64,000 nt of DNA from UBA10324 sp038326325 (lineage in GTDB: Bacteria; Bacteroidota; Bacteroidia; Chitinophagales; UBA10324). Below, in pieces: positions 37,313 through 45,383 of this stretch. The translations under genes were made by a program, and so were the position numbers. The stretch covers positions 11,368 through 75,367 of the forward strand of contig JBBQJW010000015.1 in NCBI GenBank assembly GCA_038326325.1. The letters run 5' to 3'. Position 1 is the first letter of the stretch. Each line of letters opens with the position of its first letter. The notes below the pieces were generated by a model that worked only from the letters and a program-made list of their open reading frames with translations, did not search any database and had not been told where the DNA came from.

Positions 37313-37336
37313 TGGTGTAACAGTTTTCTTTCAAAA

Positions 37337-37370
37337 AAAATCCCAACAGAATTTCTTCTGTCGGGATTTT
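37337..37370 (-). terminator. Terminator after glutamate dehydrogenase
   Basis: AAAATCCCaACAGAA pairs with TTCTGTcGGGATTTT (one internal mismatch) 24 bases past the gdhA stop; on the minus strand it is followed by T residues. Confidence 0.75.
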
Positions 37371-37393
37371 GTATTAATGATTTCAGAAATTGT

Positions 37394-38821
37394 TTATGGC
37401 CAGATACCAAGTGACATGTAAGAACCCGCCACTTTGTTTATAGAAACAATAAACGCAGCAGTGCGGTGATCTTTCACTTTTTTATTTGCTTTCAAAGTGT
37501 TACGAATGTCGTGAAAAGCACCGATCATTGTTTCTTCCAATCCGCTGTTTACCAAATCAACTTCATCGGCACCGTGGGTTAACCCTGCGCGTTCGCCGGC
37601 AGAAATTTTTTCACCCGTCATTCGTTCAATGGTGCTTACAAAATTCAGATTGGTGTTTTCGGTAAATCGTTTGTCCATGCGACCGAAACGAACATGCGAT
37701 AAATTCTTGAGCCACTCGAAATAAGAAACTGTTACACCTCCGGCATTCAAATACATGTCGGGAATAATGAAGCATCCTTTCTTCAATAATATTTCCTCGG
37801 CATCAGGTGTAACAGGTCCATTAGCACCTTCTGCAATAATTTTCGCTTTCACACGGGGAGCATTTTCTGCGGTGATCACATTTTCCAAAGCAGCAGGAAC
37901 CAGAATATCGCAATCATACTCAAGACATGCAGCAGTGTTTTTTGAAACCTTTGCGTTCGGATAAGTTAACAGTGAACCGTGTTCTGCCTTGTACTTCATT
38001 ACATCATTCAGGTCTAACCCTTTTGGGTTGTAGAGTGCACAATCAATTTCCGACAAACCAACAATGATTGCACCGGCTTCCCAGAAAAATAATGCAGAGT
38101 GATATCCCACATTTCCGAGTCCCTGCACCACCACTTTTTTTCCTTCAATACCCATTGTCAATCCAAGCGCCTTCATGTCTTCAGCCACATTGCACAATTC
38201 GCGAATACCGAAAAACACACCGCGACCGGTTGCCTCTTTTCGTCCACGCACACCACCCTGACTAACTGGCTTACCTGTTACACATCCGTAAGCTTCCACC
38301 TGACCAGGATTGAATGCAACATAAGTATCGAGTATCCAGCTCATTTCGCGTTCGCCTGTTCCGTAATCTGGAGCAGGAACATCAATGCCGGGACCAATAA
38401 AACCTTTTTTCATCAACTCAACGGTGTAACGGCGTGTGATTCTTTCAAGTTGATCTTCAGTATATTTTTTCGGGTCAATTTTAATTCCACCCTTTGCTCC
38501 GCCAAATGGAACATCCACTATAGCGCATTTATATGTCATAAGAGCGGCAAGAGCCATTACTTCATCCTGATTTACAGCCATGCTGTAACGGATGCCTCCT
38601 TTGCAAGGTACTTTATGCTGACTATGCTGAACTCGATATGCTTCAATTACTTCAACTTCACTCCCAATCTTAATTGGAAATCGCATTCTGTAAACACTGT
38701 TACACGCCTTAATCTGATCTAGTAATCCTTTTGGATACTGAGTGTGTGCTGCGGCTTTATCGAAGTATCTTTCAACATTCCCAAAGAAGCTGTATTCATG
38801 TTGCGCTGCGCCTTTTTTCAT
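37394..38821 (-). CDS. gdhA: Glutamate dehydrogenase (Glu/Leu/Phe/Val family)
   Basis: A 475-residue amino-acid dehydrogenase interconverting glutamate and 2-oxoglutarate plus ammonia. The substrate site HSQHKVPCKGGIRYS, the catalytic-lysine loop VDVPFGGAKGGIKIDP, and the Rossmann motif VVQGLGNVGYHSA are present, with the C-terminal helix of Bacteroidota-type enzymes. Whether NAD or NADP is used is not clear by eye. The start overlaps the stop of the upstream ccmD by four bases, so it may be the last gene of a ccmB-ccmC-ccmD-gdhA transcript. Confidence 0.92.
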   Translation of the reverse strand: MKKGAAQHEYSFFGNVERYFDKAAAHTQYPKGLLDQIKACNSVYRMRFPIKIGSEVEVIEAYRVQHSQHKVPCKGGIRYSMAVNQDEVMALAALMTYKCAIVDVPFGGAKGGIKIDPKKYTEDQLERITRRYTVELMKKGFIGPGIDVPAPDYGTGEREMSWILDTYVAFNPGQVEAYGCVTGKPVSQGGVRGRKEATGRGVFFGIRELCNVAEDMKALGLTMGIEGKKVVVQGLGNVGYHSALFFWEAGAIIVGLSEIDCALYNPKGLDLNDVMKYKAEHGSLLTYPNAKVSKNTAACLEYDCDILVPAALENVITAENAPRVKAKIIAEGANGPVTPDAEEILLKKGCFIIPDMYLNAGGVTVSYFEWLKNLSHVRFGRMDKRFTENTNLNFVSTIERMTGEKISAGERAGLTHGADEVDLVNSGLEETMIGAFHDIRNTLKANKKVKDHRTAAFIVSINKVAGSYMSLGIWP

Positions 38822-39069
38822 TGATTATTGTTTTGGTTTGAAATGTGTTCGTTAATTTTTCGTTCTAATTTTTTCAATTTCATTTCCTGACTGATTAAAA
38901 AAATTAGAAGCCCCGCAAAAATAGTAAGCAGCACTGCAATCACAACATAGATTTTACCGTTGCTACGCATTACATCAGCCATTTCAATGGTATTATCAGG
39001 TCGCTGTGCAAATGCACTTACTGTGATTATTTGCAGAAGAAGAAATGAAATTATTTTTTTAAAAAACAT
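38818..39069 (-). CDS. ccmD: CcmD-family cytochrome c maturation protein
   Basis: An 83-residue protein with a signal-like N-terminus (to SAFAQRP), one membrane helix (residues 41-61) and a charged C-terminal tail (EMKLKKLERKINEH). Bacteroidota have this longer CcmD form with an N-terminal signal. It works with CcmB and CcmC in heme handling for CcmE, though no ccmE is in view. It lies 22 bases after ccmC and overlaps gdhA by four bases. Confidence 0.78.
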   Translation of the reverse strand: MFFKKIISFLLLQIITVSAFAQRPDNTIEMADVMRSNGKIYVVIAVLLTIFAGLLIFLISQEMKLKKLERKINEHISNQNNNQ

Positions 39070-39091
39070 TGTTGTGAATGGTCAATTGTAA

Positions 39092-39823
39092 CTAACTGAA
39101 TTTACTTTCTAATTGTTTTGCTGAATTGCTTGCTGAATTATTAATTGCAAAATGAAATTTGCTGTTAAGTATTTCTATGCGGGCTGTTACACTTGCTATC
39201 CAGGTGCCGAGTAATGACCAGCCAATAACTGCGGGATAAAAAATAACACGCATACCATTATCCAAATCATATGCATTGAAACCGGGATTGCCTCCGTTGC
39301 CTGGATGCAGAGAATCAGTTAAACGCGGAACAATAAATATGATGGGAATAAAAGTGAAGTAGAAAATAATGTTTGCCACTGCTGAAACGCGAGCGCGCTT
39401 ATCCATATCGTCCATGCTGTTACGCAACACGAAATAAGCAAAGTATAAAAGCAATCCGACTGCAGCAGCAGTTTCCTTAGGGTCGTTGTTCCAAAAAACT
39501 CCCCAGGTGCTTTGTGCCCACAACATTCCAGTAGTGATTCCGCAACACCCCATCAACAATCCGACTTTAGTAAATGAAGCTGCAAGAATATCGTGCTCCA
39601 TTTTTCCCCTTCTTAAATAACGAATGCTGTAAATCATTGCTACCATTAACATCAATGTCATTCCGAACCACATCGGAACATGATAATAAAGGTTGCGTAT
39701 TGTTTCGTGCAGAATCGGAAGTGCGGGAACTGTTGCCATCATTCCCATAATGATTGTGAAAAGCATTAGCGCAATTGCTAAAAACTTCCACCACCATTTA
39801 GTCATCCAATTATTCATTGTCAT
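39092..39823 (-). CDS. ccmC: Cytochrome c biogenesis protein CcmC (CcsA/WWD-type)
   Basis: A 243-residue membrane protein with six hydrophobic helices. Family features: IRNLYYHVPMWFGM with a heme-ligand His, and the WWD-type loop WAQSTWGVFWNNDPKET, where the second Trp of the classic WGxxWxWD is Asn, as commonly seen in Bacteroidota from memory. It binds heme for delivery to CcmE. Second gene of the ccmB-ccmC-ccmD set. Confidence 0.88.
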   Translation of the reverse strand: MTMNNWMTKWWWKFLAIALMLFTIIMGMMATVPALPILHETIRNLYYHVPMWFGMTLMLMVAMIYSIRYLRRGKMEHDILAASFTKVGLLMGCCGITTGMLWAQSTWGVFWNNDPKETAAAVGLLLYFAYFVLRNSMDDMDKRARVSAVANIIFYFTFIPIIFIVPRLTDSLHPGNGGNPGFNAYDLDNGMRVIFYPAVIGWSLLGTWIASVTARIEILNSKFHFAINNSASNSAKQLESKFS

Positions 39824-39942
39824 TTATAAGGCGGCGCAATATTAATACAGTAAGGGAATCAACAAAGAGATTTTTATCATCGCAGATTAATGAAGAAATA
39901 TTGATTGAAATTCACTTTTCACTTTTAGTTTTTCATTTGTAT

Positions 39943-40602
39943 TCAATCTCTCCACAAAAACGGAAACAATAACATCGCCATAACCAGCAATACAGCATCT
40001 AAAGAAACGAGTAAAGCAAAATCTTTTAGTGGCCACTCTAACACTCCTCCATAAATTGCTTCGAGCGATAATTTCACTAACAATAAAAGTGTAGGAACCA
40101 CAATCGGGAAACTGAGTACGGGCATAATCATAGCGCTGTTACCTGCCTTAGATGCAAGCGCACTCATGAGTGTGAATGTGAGGGAGAAACTAATGCTCCC
40201 GAGTATCACGACCAGAATAAAATAAGCAAGGTGTAACACTGGATTACCCAATACCAAACTATAAATTCCTAAACCAATCATGCAAAGCATGAGCATTAGC
40301 GATAAATTGTAAATCATTTTCGCAACGATAACTGAATGCGGACTTGCAATGGAATAATAGTAAAGCCATCGCGCTCTGCCTTCCTGTAAAAAACTTTTTG
40401 CCACTGCATTAACCGAAGTGAATAACATCACAATCCAGAAAAGTGTAACCCACATTTCAGGTTTCAATTCAACGAACGAAATGTAAATGAGAAACACTAC
40501 GGAAGCGAGATAAAGTATAATTCCATTGAACGCATATCGCTGCCGCCACTCAATAAGAATATCTTTCTTAATTAAAAACCAGACTGCTTTGCTGAATGTC
40601 AT
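39943..40602 (-). CDS. ccmB: Heme exporter CcmB
   Basis: About 219 residues from ATG 40602 (the longer frame to a GTG at 40770 would run into the mdh gene and is rejected). Six membrane helices; the sequence AVWFLIKKDILIEWRQRYAFNGIILYL is typical of the CcmB N-terminus, with EGRARWLYYYSIASPHSVIVAKMIYN in the middle. CcmB is the membrane subunit of the CcmAB transporter in system I cytochrome c maturation; ccmA is not adjacent. First gene of the ccm set and divergent from mdh. Confidence 0.9.
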   Translation of the reverse strand: MTFSKAVWFLIKKDILIEWRQRYAFNGIILYLASVVFLIYISFVELKPEMWVTLFWIVMLFTSVNAVAKSFLQEGRARWLYYYSIASPHSVIVAKMIYNLSLMLMLCMIGLGIYSLVLGNPVLHLAYFILVVILGSISFSLTFTLMSALASKAGNSAMIMPVLSFPIVVPTLLLLVKLSLEAIYGGVLEWPLKDFALLVSLDAVLLVMAMLLFPFLWRD

Positions 40603-40697
40603 TGCTGCGGCGAAAATAAAAACTATTCGTGCGCAGGCTAAATGATAAATGTTGGAAATGATTTGAGTAAAATCATCCGCACATTGAATTGGAATTT

Positions 40698-40705
40698 TAT
40701 TTTTG
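40698..40705 (+). promoter_or_regulatory. Bacteroidota-type -7 element before mdh
   Basis: TATTTTTG matches TAnnTTTG, 24 bases before the mdh ATG. A TTG lies exactly 14 bases upstream of the TA (40684-40686), the same spacing as before gpmI. Confidence 0.5.
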
Positions 40706-40729
40706 CGTGCATTAAAATTTAAACACAAA

Positions 40730-41668
40730 ATGAAAGTAACAGTAATAGGTGCCGGTAATGTTGGAGCCACATGCGCGAATGTTATTGCGCAAAGCGATTA
40801 TGCAAGCGAAATAATTCTGCTTGATATCAAGGAAGGGATTGCCGAAGGAAAAGCCCTCGACATCTGGCAAACTGCCGCAATAAATATGTACAATACAAGA
40901 GTGGTAGGTGTAACAAACGACTATGCACGCACTGCTGATTCTGATGTGGTGGTTATCACCTCAGGTCTTCCGCGCAAACCTGGCATGAGCCGCGACGATT
41001 TGATTTCGACCAACGCCGGAATTGTTCGTGGTGTAACACAAAACATTCTAAAGTATTCGCCAAATACAATTGTGATTGTGGTGAGTAATCCACTCGATGT
41101 AATGACCTACTGCGCTTTTCTCACTGCGAAAATTGATTCGAAAAAAGTTTTCGGCATGGCGGGCATTCTTGATACCGCACGCTACAAAGCATTTTTAGCT
41201 GAAGCATTAAATTGTTCACCAAAAGATATTCAGGCGGTGTTAATGGGTGGTCATGGCGACACAATGGTTCCGCTACCACGATATACAACCGTAAGCGGAA
41301 TACCTGTAACAGAATTAATTGAAAAAGATAAACTTGATGCCATTATTGAGCGCACCAAAAAAGGCGGCGGCGAATTAGTGAACCTGATGGGAACAAGTGC
41401 CTGGTATGCACCCGGTGCTGCTGCTGCGCAAATGGTGGAAGCGATTGCTAAAAACGAAAAAAGAATTTATCCTTGTTGTGCTTGGCTCAATGGTGAATAT
41501 GGTTTGAAGAATGTATTTCTAGGTGTGCCTGTGATGTTGGGTAAAAACGGGATTGAAAAAATAATAGAACTGAAACTCAACGCCGAAGAATCAAAATTGC
41601 TTAACGATTCGTCTATCGCTGTTAAAGAAGTTATGGAAGTGCTCGACAAAATGACTGTAACAGTTTAA
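40730..41668 (+). CDS. mdh: Malate dehydrogenase
   Basis: About 312 residues from ATG 40730 (MKVTVIGAGNVGATCAN); nine extra in-frame upstream codons are not family-like. It belongs to the LDH-like malate dehydrogenase group: NAD site GAGNVGA, substrate arginines in TSGLPRKPGMSRDDL, catalytic His in MGGHGDTMVPL, and Asp in the VVSNPLDVMTY to GMAGILDTARY region. It oxidises malate to oxaloacetate in the TCA cycle. Single gene with its own promoter and a strong terminator. Confidence 0.96.
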   Translation: MKVTVIGAGNVGATCANVIAQSDYASEIILLDIKEGIAEGKALDIWQTAAINMYNTRVVGVTNDYARTADSDVVVITSGLPRKPGMSRDDLISTNAGIVRGVTQNILKYSPNTIVIVVSNPLDVMTYCAFLTAKIDSKKVFGMAGILDTARYKAFLAEALNCSPKDIQAVLMGGHGDTMVPLPRYTTVSGIPVTELIEKDKLDAIIERTKKGGGELVNLMGTSAWYAPGAAAAQMVEAIAKNEKRIYPCCAWLNGEYGLKNVFLGVPVMLGKNGIEKIIELKLNAEESKLLNDSSIAVKEVMEVLDKMTVTV

Positions 41669-41690
41669 AATAAAATCAGTTTACAAATCG

Positions 41691-41732
41691 AATCCGTTGA
41701 TTAGTATTTCTCATCAAACTAATCAACGGATT
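41691..41732 (+). terminator. Strong terminator after mdh
   Basis: A perfect 15-bp stem AATCCGTTGATTAGT / ACTAATCAACGGATT (41691-41705, 41718-41732) with a 12-base loop, followed by T5. Confidence 0.92.
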
Positions 41733-41742
41733 TTTTTATAAT

Positions 41743-42171
41743 ATGCCGCACCACAAAATCAATATAGAAATACTATCCATTCAGGATTACGGCATTCACT
41801 GCTTTATTCCGGTAAAGGTGAATGGTGTAACAGCGCGCCTGCTGATTGATACCGGCGCATCTAAAACTGTTTTTGCCAAAGAGTTTATAGCTCAACATCA
41901 CACCGAATTATATACGCACAAATCAGAACAACTAACCACGGGATTAGGAAGCAGCAATATTGAAAGTGAAGAAGCAATTATTCCGCTAATGAAAATCGGG
42001 AAGCTTCGGATAAAAAATTATCATGCGCATATACTCGACCTCTCGCAGATAAATGAAACTTACCGGCAGGTTGAACTCCCTCCTATCGACGGAGTGATTG
42101 GCTGCGATTTATTGCTTGAACATAAAGCAACTTTAAATTTTAAGCGCCGCACACTTTCAATGAGTCAATAA
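41743..42171 (+). CDS. Retropepsin-like aspartic protease
   Basis: A 142-residue single-domain clan AA protease. The catalytic motif LLIDTGASKTVF has Asp36, and a hydrophobic-hydrophobic-Gly motif near the end (IDGVIGCDLL) matches retropepsin topology. One domain implies the active form is a homodimer. No signal peptide or membrane helix, so it is probably cytosolic. The start follows the mdh terminator by ten bases. Substrate unknown. Confidence 0.87.
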   Translation: MPHHKINIEILSIQDYGIHCFIPVKVNGVTARLLIDTGASKTVFAKEFIAQHHTELYTHKSEQLTTGLGSSNIESEEAIIPLMKIGKLRIKNYHAHILDLSQINETYRQVELPPIDGVIGCDLLLEHKATLNFKRRTLSMSQ

Positions 42172-42232
42172 TCGCTCGACCTGAATTTTATTTCAATGCA
42201 TGATATAAATTGCAATCGCTAATAATAAAACT

Positions 42233-43699
42233 TTGAACCGCTTACTACTGTTACACCTTGCTTTTTTTCTTTTGCTGATTTCATCCTGCAAAAAAGATAT
42301 TTCAACAACTGAGTTGCAGGGTTATCCGGGTGCCATTGGAGAAATAATGGTGAAAAAATGCGCCACCGCCGGTTGCCACAACGAAACAAGTAAAGCTGCC
42401 ACAGGTGGTCTTTCACTCGAAACATGGAGCAAACTTTTTGAGGGTGCAAGCAGTGGCTCTGTGATAATTCCATTTCGTGCCGACCAAAGCTGGCTCTGCT
42501 ACTTCGTAAATACTTATGATGATTTGGGGTTGAAACTCTCTCCTACTATGCCTGTGAACGGAACAAAACTCACACATGATGAAGTGGTGCTGTTACAGGA
42601 CTGGATTAATAAAGGAGCGCCATCTGTTACAGGCGAAGTTGCGTTCAGCGGCGACCCGAACCGGAATAAATACTATGTAACGAATCAGGGCTGCGACAAT
42701 GTAACAGTGTTCGATACGAAAACAAAATTGGCAATGCGATATATTGATGTCGGGATTATCCCCGAAGTAATTGAAGTGCCGCACGACATTAAAACTTCGC
42801 CCGACGGAAAATATTTGTATGTGATTTTTGCTGCGGGAAGTGTAATTCAGAAATTCTCAACTGTAACAGATTCGCTCATCGGACAAATTGATATTACGCA
42901 AGGCAGTTGGAACACCATGACTATTTCATCTGATGGTAAACACGCATTTATTGTTGACTTCAGCCCTAACGGACGAATTGCTTATGTTGATTTAGAAAAC
43001 CTCACACTCATAAAAATGTATTCTGCCGCCACACTTTTTGTAAACCCACATGGCATAACTGCTCCAGCGGATTTTAAAACCTTGTATGTAACATCGCAAT
43101 ACGGAAATTATATTTTGAAAATTGATGTCACAAATTTCCTTCTCCCCGACATACAACAAATAGTAATTGCCCCTGGAGAAATTGCGAATAACAACAACGG
43201 AACTTACGACCCACACCAGATTCAATTGAGCCCCGATGAAACAAAATACTTCGTCACCTGTCAGGCATCAAACGAAGTTCGCGTGTTTCAGCGCAGCAAC
43301 GATTCATTAATAAATATTATTCCGGTCGGAACTTATCCCTTGGAAATGGAGCTTTCTGAAAAACACAATTACCTTTTCGTAACTTGCGAAGAAGACCCGA
43401 CCACAAATCCAAATTTCAGAGGTTCTGTATATATAATTGATTACAATACTTATCAAATTGTAAAAGTGTTACAGAACAATTTTTCTGAACCACATGGCAT
43501 AGGTGTCGATGATAAAAACAATCTGCTCATTATTCCAAGTAGGAATGTAAATCCAAACGGACCTGTGCCGCACCACACTTCAACCTGTGGCGGACGAAAC
43601 GGTTATGTTCAGTTAGTTGATTTGAATACACTTCAGTTTATTCCAAATTATAAAGCTGAAGTGAGTGTTGATCCTTATGAGGTGGCAGTGAAGAATTAA
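42233..43699 (+). CDS. Lipoprotein with c-type heme motif (CX4CH) fused to a YncE-like beta-propeller
   Basis: A 488-residue lipoprotein (lipobox LISSC, Cys19; TTG start at 42233, no usable ATG). Residues about 30-135 form a small cytochrome-c-like domain with the unusual binding motif CATAGCH (Cys43, Cys48, His49, four residues between the cysteines) and a possible Met ligand in LSPTMPVNG. From about 140 to the end is a seven-bladed YVTN/YncE-like propeller (GCDNVTVFDTKTK, TSPDGKYLYVIF, LSPDETKYFVTC, SEKHNYLFVTC). It is probably at the periplasmic or outer surface. Role in electron transfer is inference. Confidence 0.82.
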   Translation: MNRLLLLHLAFFLLLISSCKKDISTTELQGYPGAIGEIMVKKCATAGCHNETSKAATGGLSLETWSKLFEGASSGSVIIPFRADQSWLCYFVNTYDDLGLKLSPTMPVNGTKLTHDEVVLLQDWINKGAPSVTGEVAFSGDPNRNKYYVTNQGCDNVTVFDTKTKLAMRYIDVGIIPEVIEVPHDIKTSPDGKYLYVIFAAGSVIQKFSTVTDSLIGQIDITQGSWNTMTISSDGKHAFIVDFSPNGRIAYVDLENLTLIKMYSAATLFVNPHGITAPADFKTLYVTSQYGNYILKIDVTNFLLPDIQQIVIAPGEIANNNNGTYDPHQIQLSPDETKYFVTCQASNEVRVFQRSNDSLINIIPVGTYPLEMELSEKHNYLFVTCEEDPTTNPNFRGSVYIIDYNTYQIVKVLQNNFSEPHGIGVDDKNNLLIIPSRNVNPNGPVPHHTSTCGGRNGYVQLVDLNTLQFIPNYKAEVSVDPYEVAVKN

Positions 43700-43786
43700 A
43701 ACCTGCTAAATTTTAAATAAAAGTAAGTGTAACAGTTAAGAAATAGTATTCATATACCGCTGCAAAGTGTTCATCCAGAAAAATAT

Positions 43787-44056
43787 TCATTTTTCAAAAA
43801 TGATTTTATTGCCGATGCGCGGATTTTTTTTCAGATCTTCAGCAAATATTCTTTTAATATTTGCAGTTGCATTTTGCAGATGTTGCTCAGGAGTGAGCGT
43901 TGCGAGCCATTTATAATTATCATCTTCCATTTCTTCAAACGAAGAAAAGAACTTAACAGTCCTATTTGATTCAGGAGTTTGAAATGGATATTCAACCGAT
44001 GGCTCGCTTACACCATTCAATTTTTTGTTCTCGTCTTTTTTATCTTCATCAGTCAT
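43787..44056 (-). CDS. Small hypothetical protein
   Basis: An 89-residue, highly charged protein. Residues 1-30 are polar and probably disordered (MTDEDKKDENKKLNG), the rest (FFSSFEEMEDDNYKWLATLTPEQHLQNATANIKRIFAEDL) looks helical and resembles small conserved Bacteroidota proteins that I cannot name. No signal peptide, no cysteines. It stands alone between the propeller lipoprotein and a terminator. Function unknown. Confidence 0.6.
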   Translation of the reverse strand: MTDEDKKDENKKLNGVSEPSVEYPFQTPESNRTVKFFSSFEEMEDDNYKWLATLTPEQHLQNATANIKRIFAEDLKKNPRIGNKIIFEK

Positions 44057-44216
44057 GCTTCACAAATTTAAAGTTTTAATTTCTGTTTTCTAATGCAATG
44101 ATTCAGGTTTTTATTGCACAGTAAATTTTAAACAGTTTATAAACCGTTACACTCATCTTTTTAACCTCTTCGAGAATTGTAGAATTACAAGGACACATAC
44201 TGTTACACTATAAAAA

Positions 44217-44248
44217 AACGGCTGAAAGAATTTCTTCTTCCAGCCGTT
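44217..44248 (-). terminator. Terminator after the repeat lipoprotein gene
   Basis: AACGGCTGaAAGAA pairs with TTCTTcCAGCCGTT (one mismatch, four-base loop), 62 bases past the stop; the minus strand continues with a T run. Confidence 0.75.
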
Positions 44249-44309
44249 AGTGTCAAATTCACCCTCAACAAAACCTAACCACTTGTTTTATTGATGTGTT
44301 CGATAAATG

Positions 44310-45212
44310 CTATTTTACAATTGGACAATTTACTGTTGCACCGGCAACCACGCTTGTAAATGAAGTAGCAGTTGTCAAATTTGATATCATTGAGAAATGA
44401 GATGTATCAATCACATTCACATTCCAAAGAGGTGAATAACTTGCATCAGATGGAATTGTTGCCAATACATTGTGTGTTTGTGATGTTCCGGGTTCAGTTT
44501 TAAAACCATTATCAGGCGACATATTATTTGCAAACATTACATAGATCGGTGAAAGAGGAACTGAACTTCCTGAAGCCATAATTGCAGCTTCATCAAAATT
44601 AAAATAGGCAACTGCCATTCCCTTATACCATCCAAATGTTAAGGCACTTGCCACTCCTGCGGTTTTGCTTTTAGCAGCAGTTGAACCATAGGGTACAATT
44701 GGACAGTTTACAATGGTTGTAGTTGTTTCAATCGAGTATCCTGATGATAAAATTTCATCTTCGCTTGTGAGTGAATTAGGCACATAATTATCGGGCACAG
44801 TAACTTTTTTCATTAACCAAAAATCATTGTAACCTGCATCGCCTGGTATGGTTCCCACAATATTATTTTGTCCGGAAAGCGGAGCGGTTGCACCGGATTT
44901 GAACAAAACAAAAATGTCGTCGGGAGTTGTAGATTGAACATCAAAATTATAATACAACACATGAGCTCCTGTTCTGTCTAAGCCCATAGTAAAAAATGGC
45001 GCCACATCAAAATTAATTGCTGCATTAGCTGCTGGTAGCCCATTTGTTCCGGTGCGAACCATAAGGTGTCCTGCCGTAGCACTAAATCTGTCAACGCTTA
45101 CTCTTGTTGCTGTATTAATATCCTTAGCGGTTGCTACAGGAGTGTCATCCTTTTTCTTGCATGCTGTCGCAAGTAATAAAAGGCAAAGAGAAGGAAAAAT
45201 TAATTTTTTCAT
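44310..45212 (-). CDS. Lipoprotein of unknown function with two internal repeats
   Basis: A 300-residue lipoprotein (lipobox LLATAC, Cys18, then KKKDD). The mature part is two divergent copies of a roughly 120-residue unit: the first has VLYYNFDVQS, IVGTIPGDAGYNDFWLMKKVTVPD and ends IVNCPIV; the second has VAYFNFDEAA, VLATIPSDASYSPLWNVNVIDTS and ends TVNCPIV. I do not recognise the family. It shares strand with the propeller lipoprotein upstream (171 bases apart, with a hairpin between). Probably outer-membrane or surface located; function unknown. Confidence 0.72.
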   Translation of the reverse strand: MKKLIFPSLCLLLLATACKKKDDTPVATAKDINTATRVSVDRFSATAGHLMVRTGTNGLPAANAAINFDVAPFFTMGLDRTGAHVLYYNFDVQSTTPDDIFVLFKSGATAPLSGQNNIVGTIPGDAGYNDFWLMKKVTVPDNYVPNSLTSEDEILSSGYSIETTTTIVNCPIVPYGSTAAKSKTAGVASALTFGWYKGMAVAYFNFDEAAIMASGSSVPLSPIYVMFANNMSPDNGFKTEPGTSQTHNVLATIPSDASYSPLWNVNVIDTSHFSMISNLTTATSFTSVVAGATVNCPIVK

Positions 45213-45329
45213 TTAATTAATTGTTTTGTGAATTTTGAATTTATTGATTGTTAATTTTTTCTGAGAATTCTCCTTTAGGAGTTTTACTAATAAGAGGTAA
45301 GTTGCTTTTGGTAAAAAAGAAATATCAAT

Positions 45330-45371
45330 TTGGTTTTCTCTAAAGTGAAGTTTCGCTTTAGAGAAAACCAA
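45330..45371 (-). terminator. Perfect 16-bp hairpin downstream of the propeller lipoprotein
   Basis: TTGGTTTTCTCTAAAG (45330-45345) is the exact complement of CTTTAGAGAAAACCAA (45356-45371), loop of ten bases. It lies 12 bases after the stop. There is no long T run on the exit side, so it may be a terminator, an mRNA-stabilising 3' end, or an attenuating element ahead of the next lipoprotein. Confidence 0.6.
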
Positions 45372-45383
45372 TACTTCACAATT

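Noticed and set aside
38099..38722. Plus-strand frame of 207 codons opposite glutamate dehydrogenase
   Set aside because: The antisense gdhA product is intact and highly conserved; the plus frame has no recognisable features.
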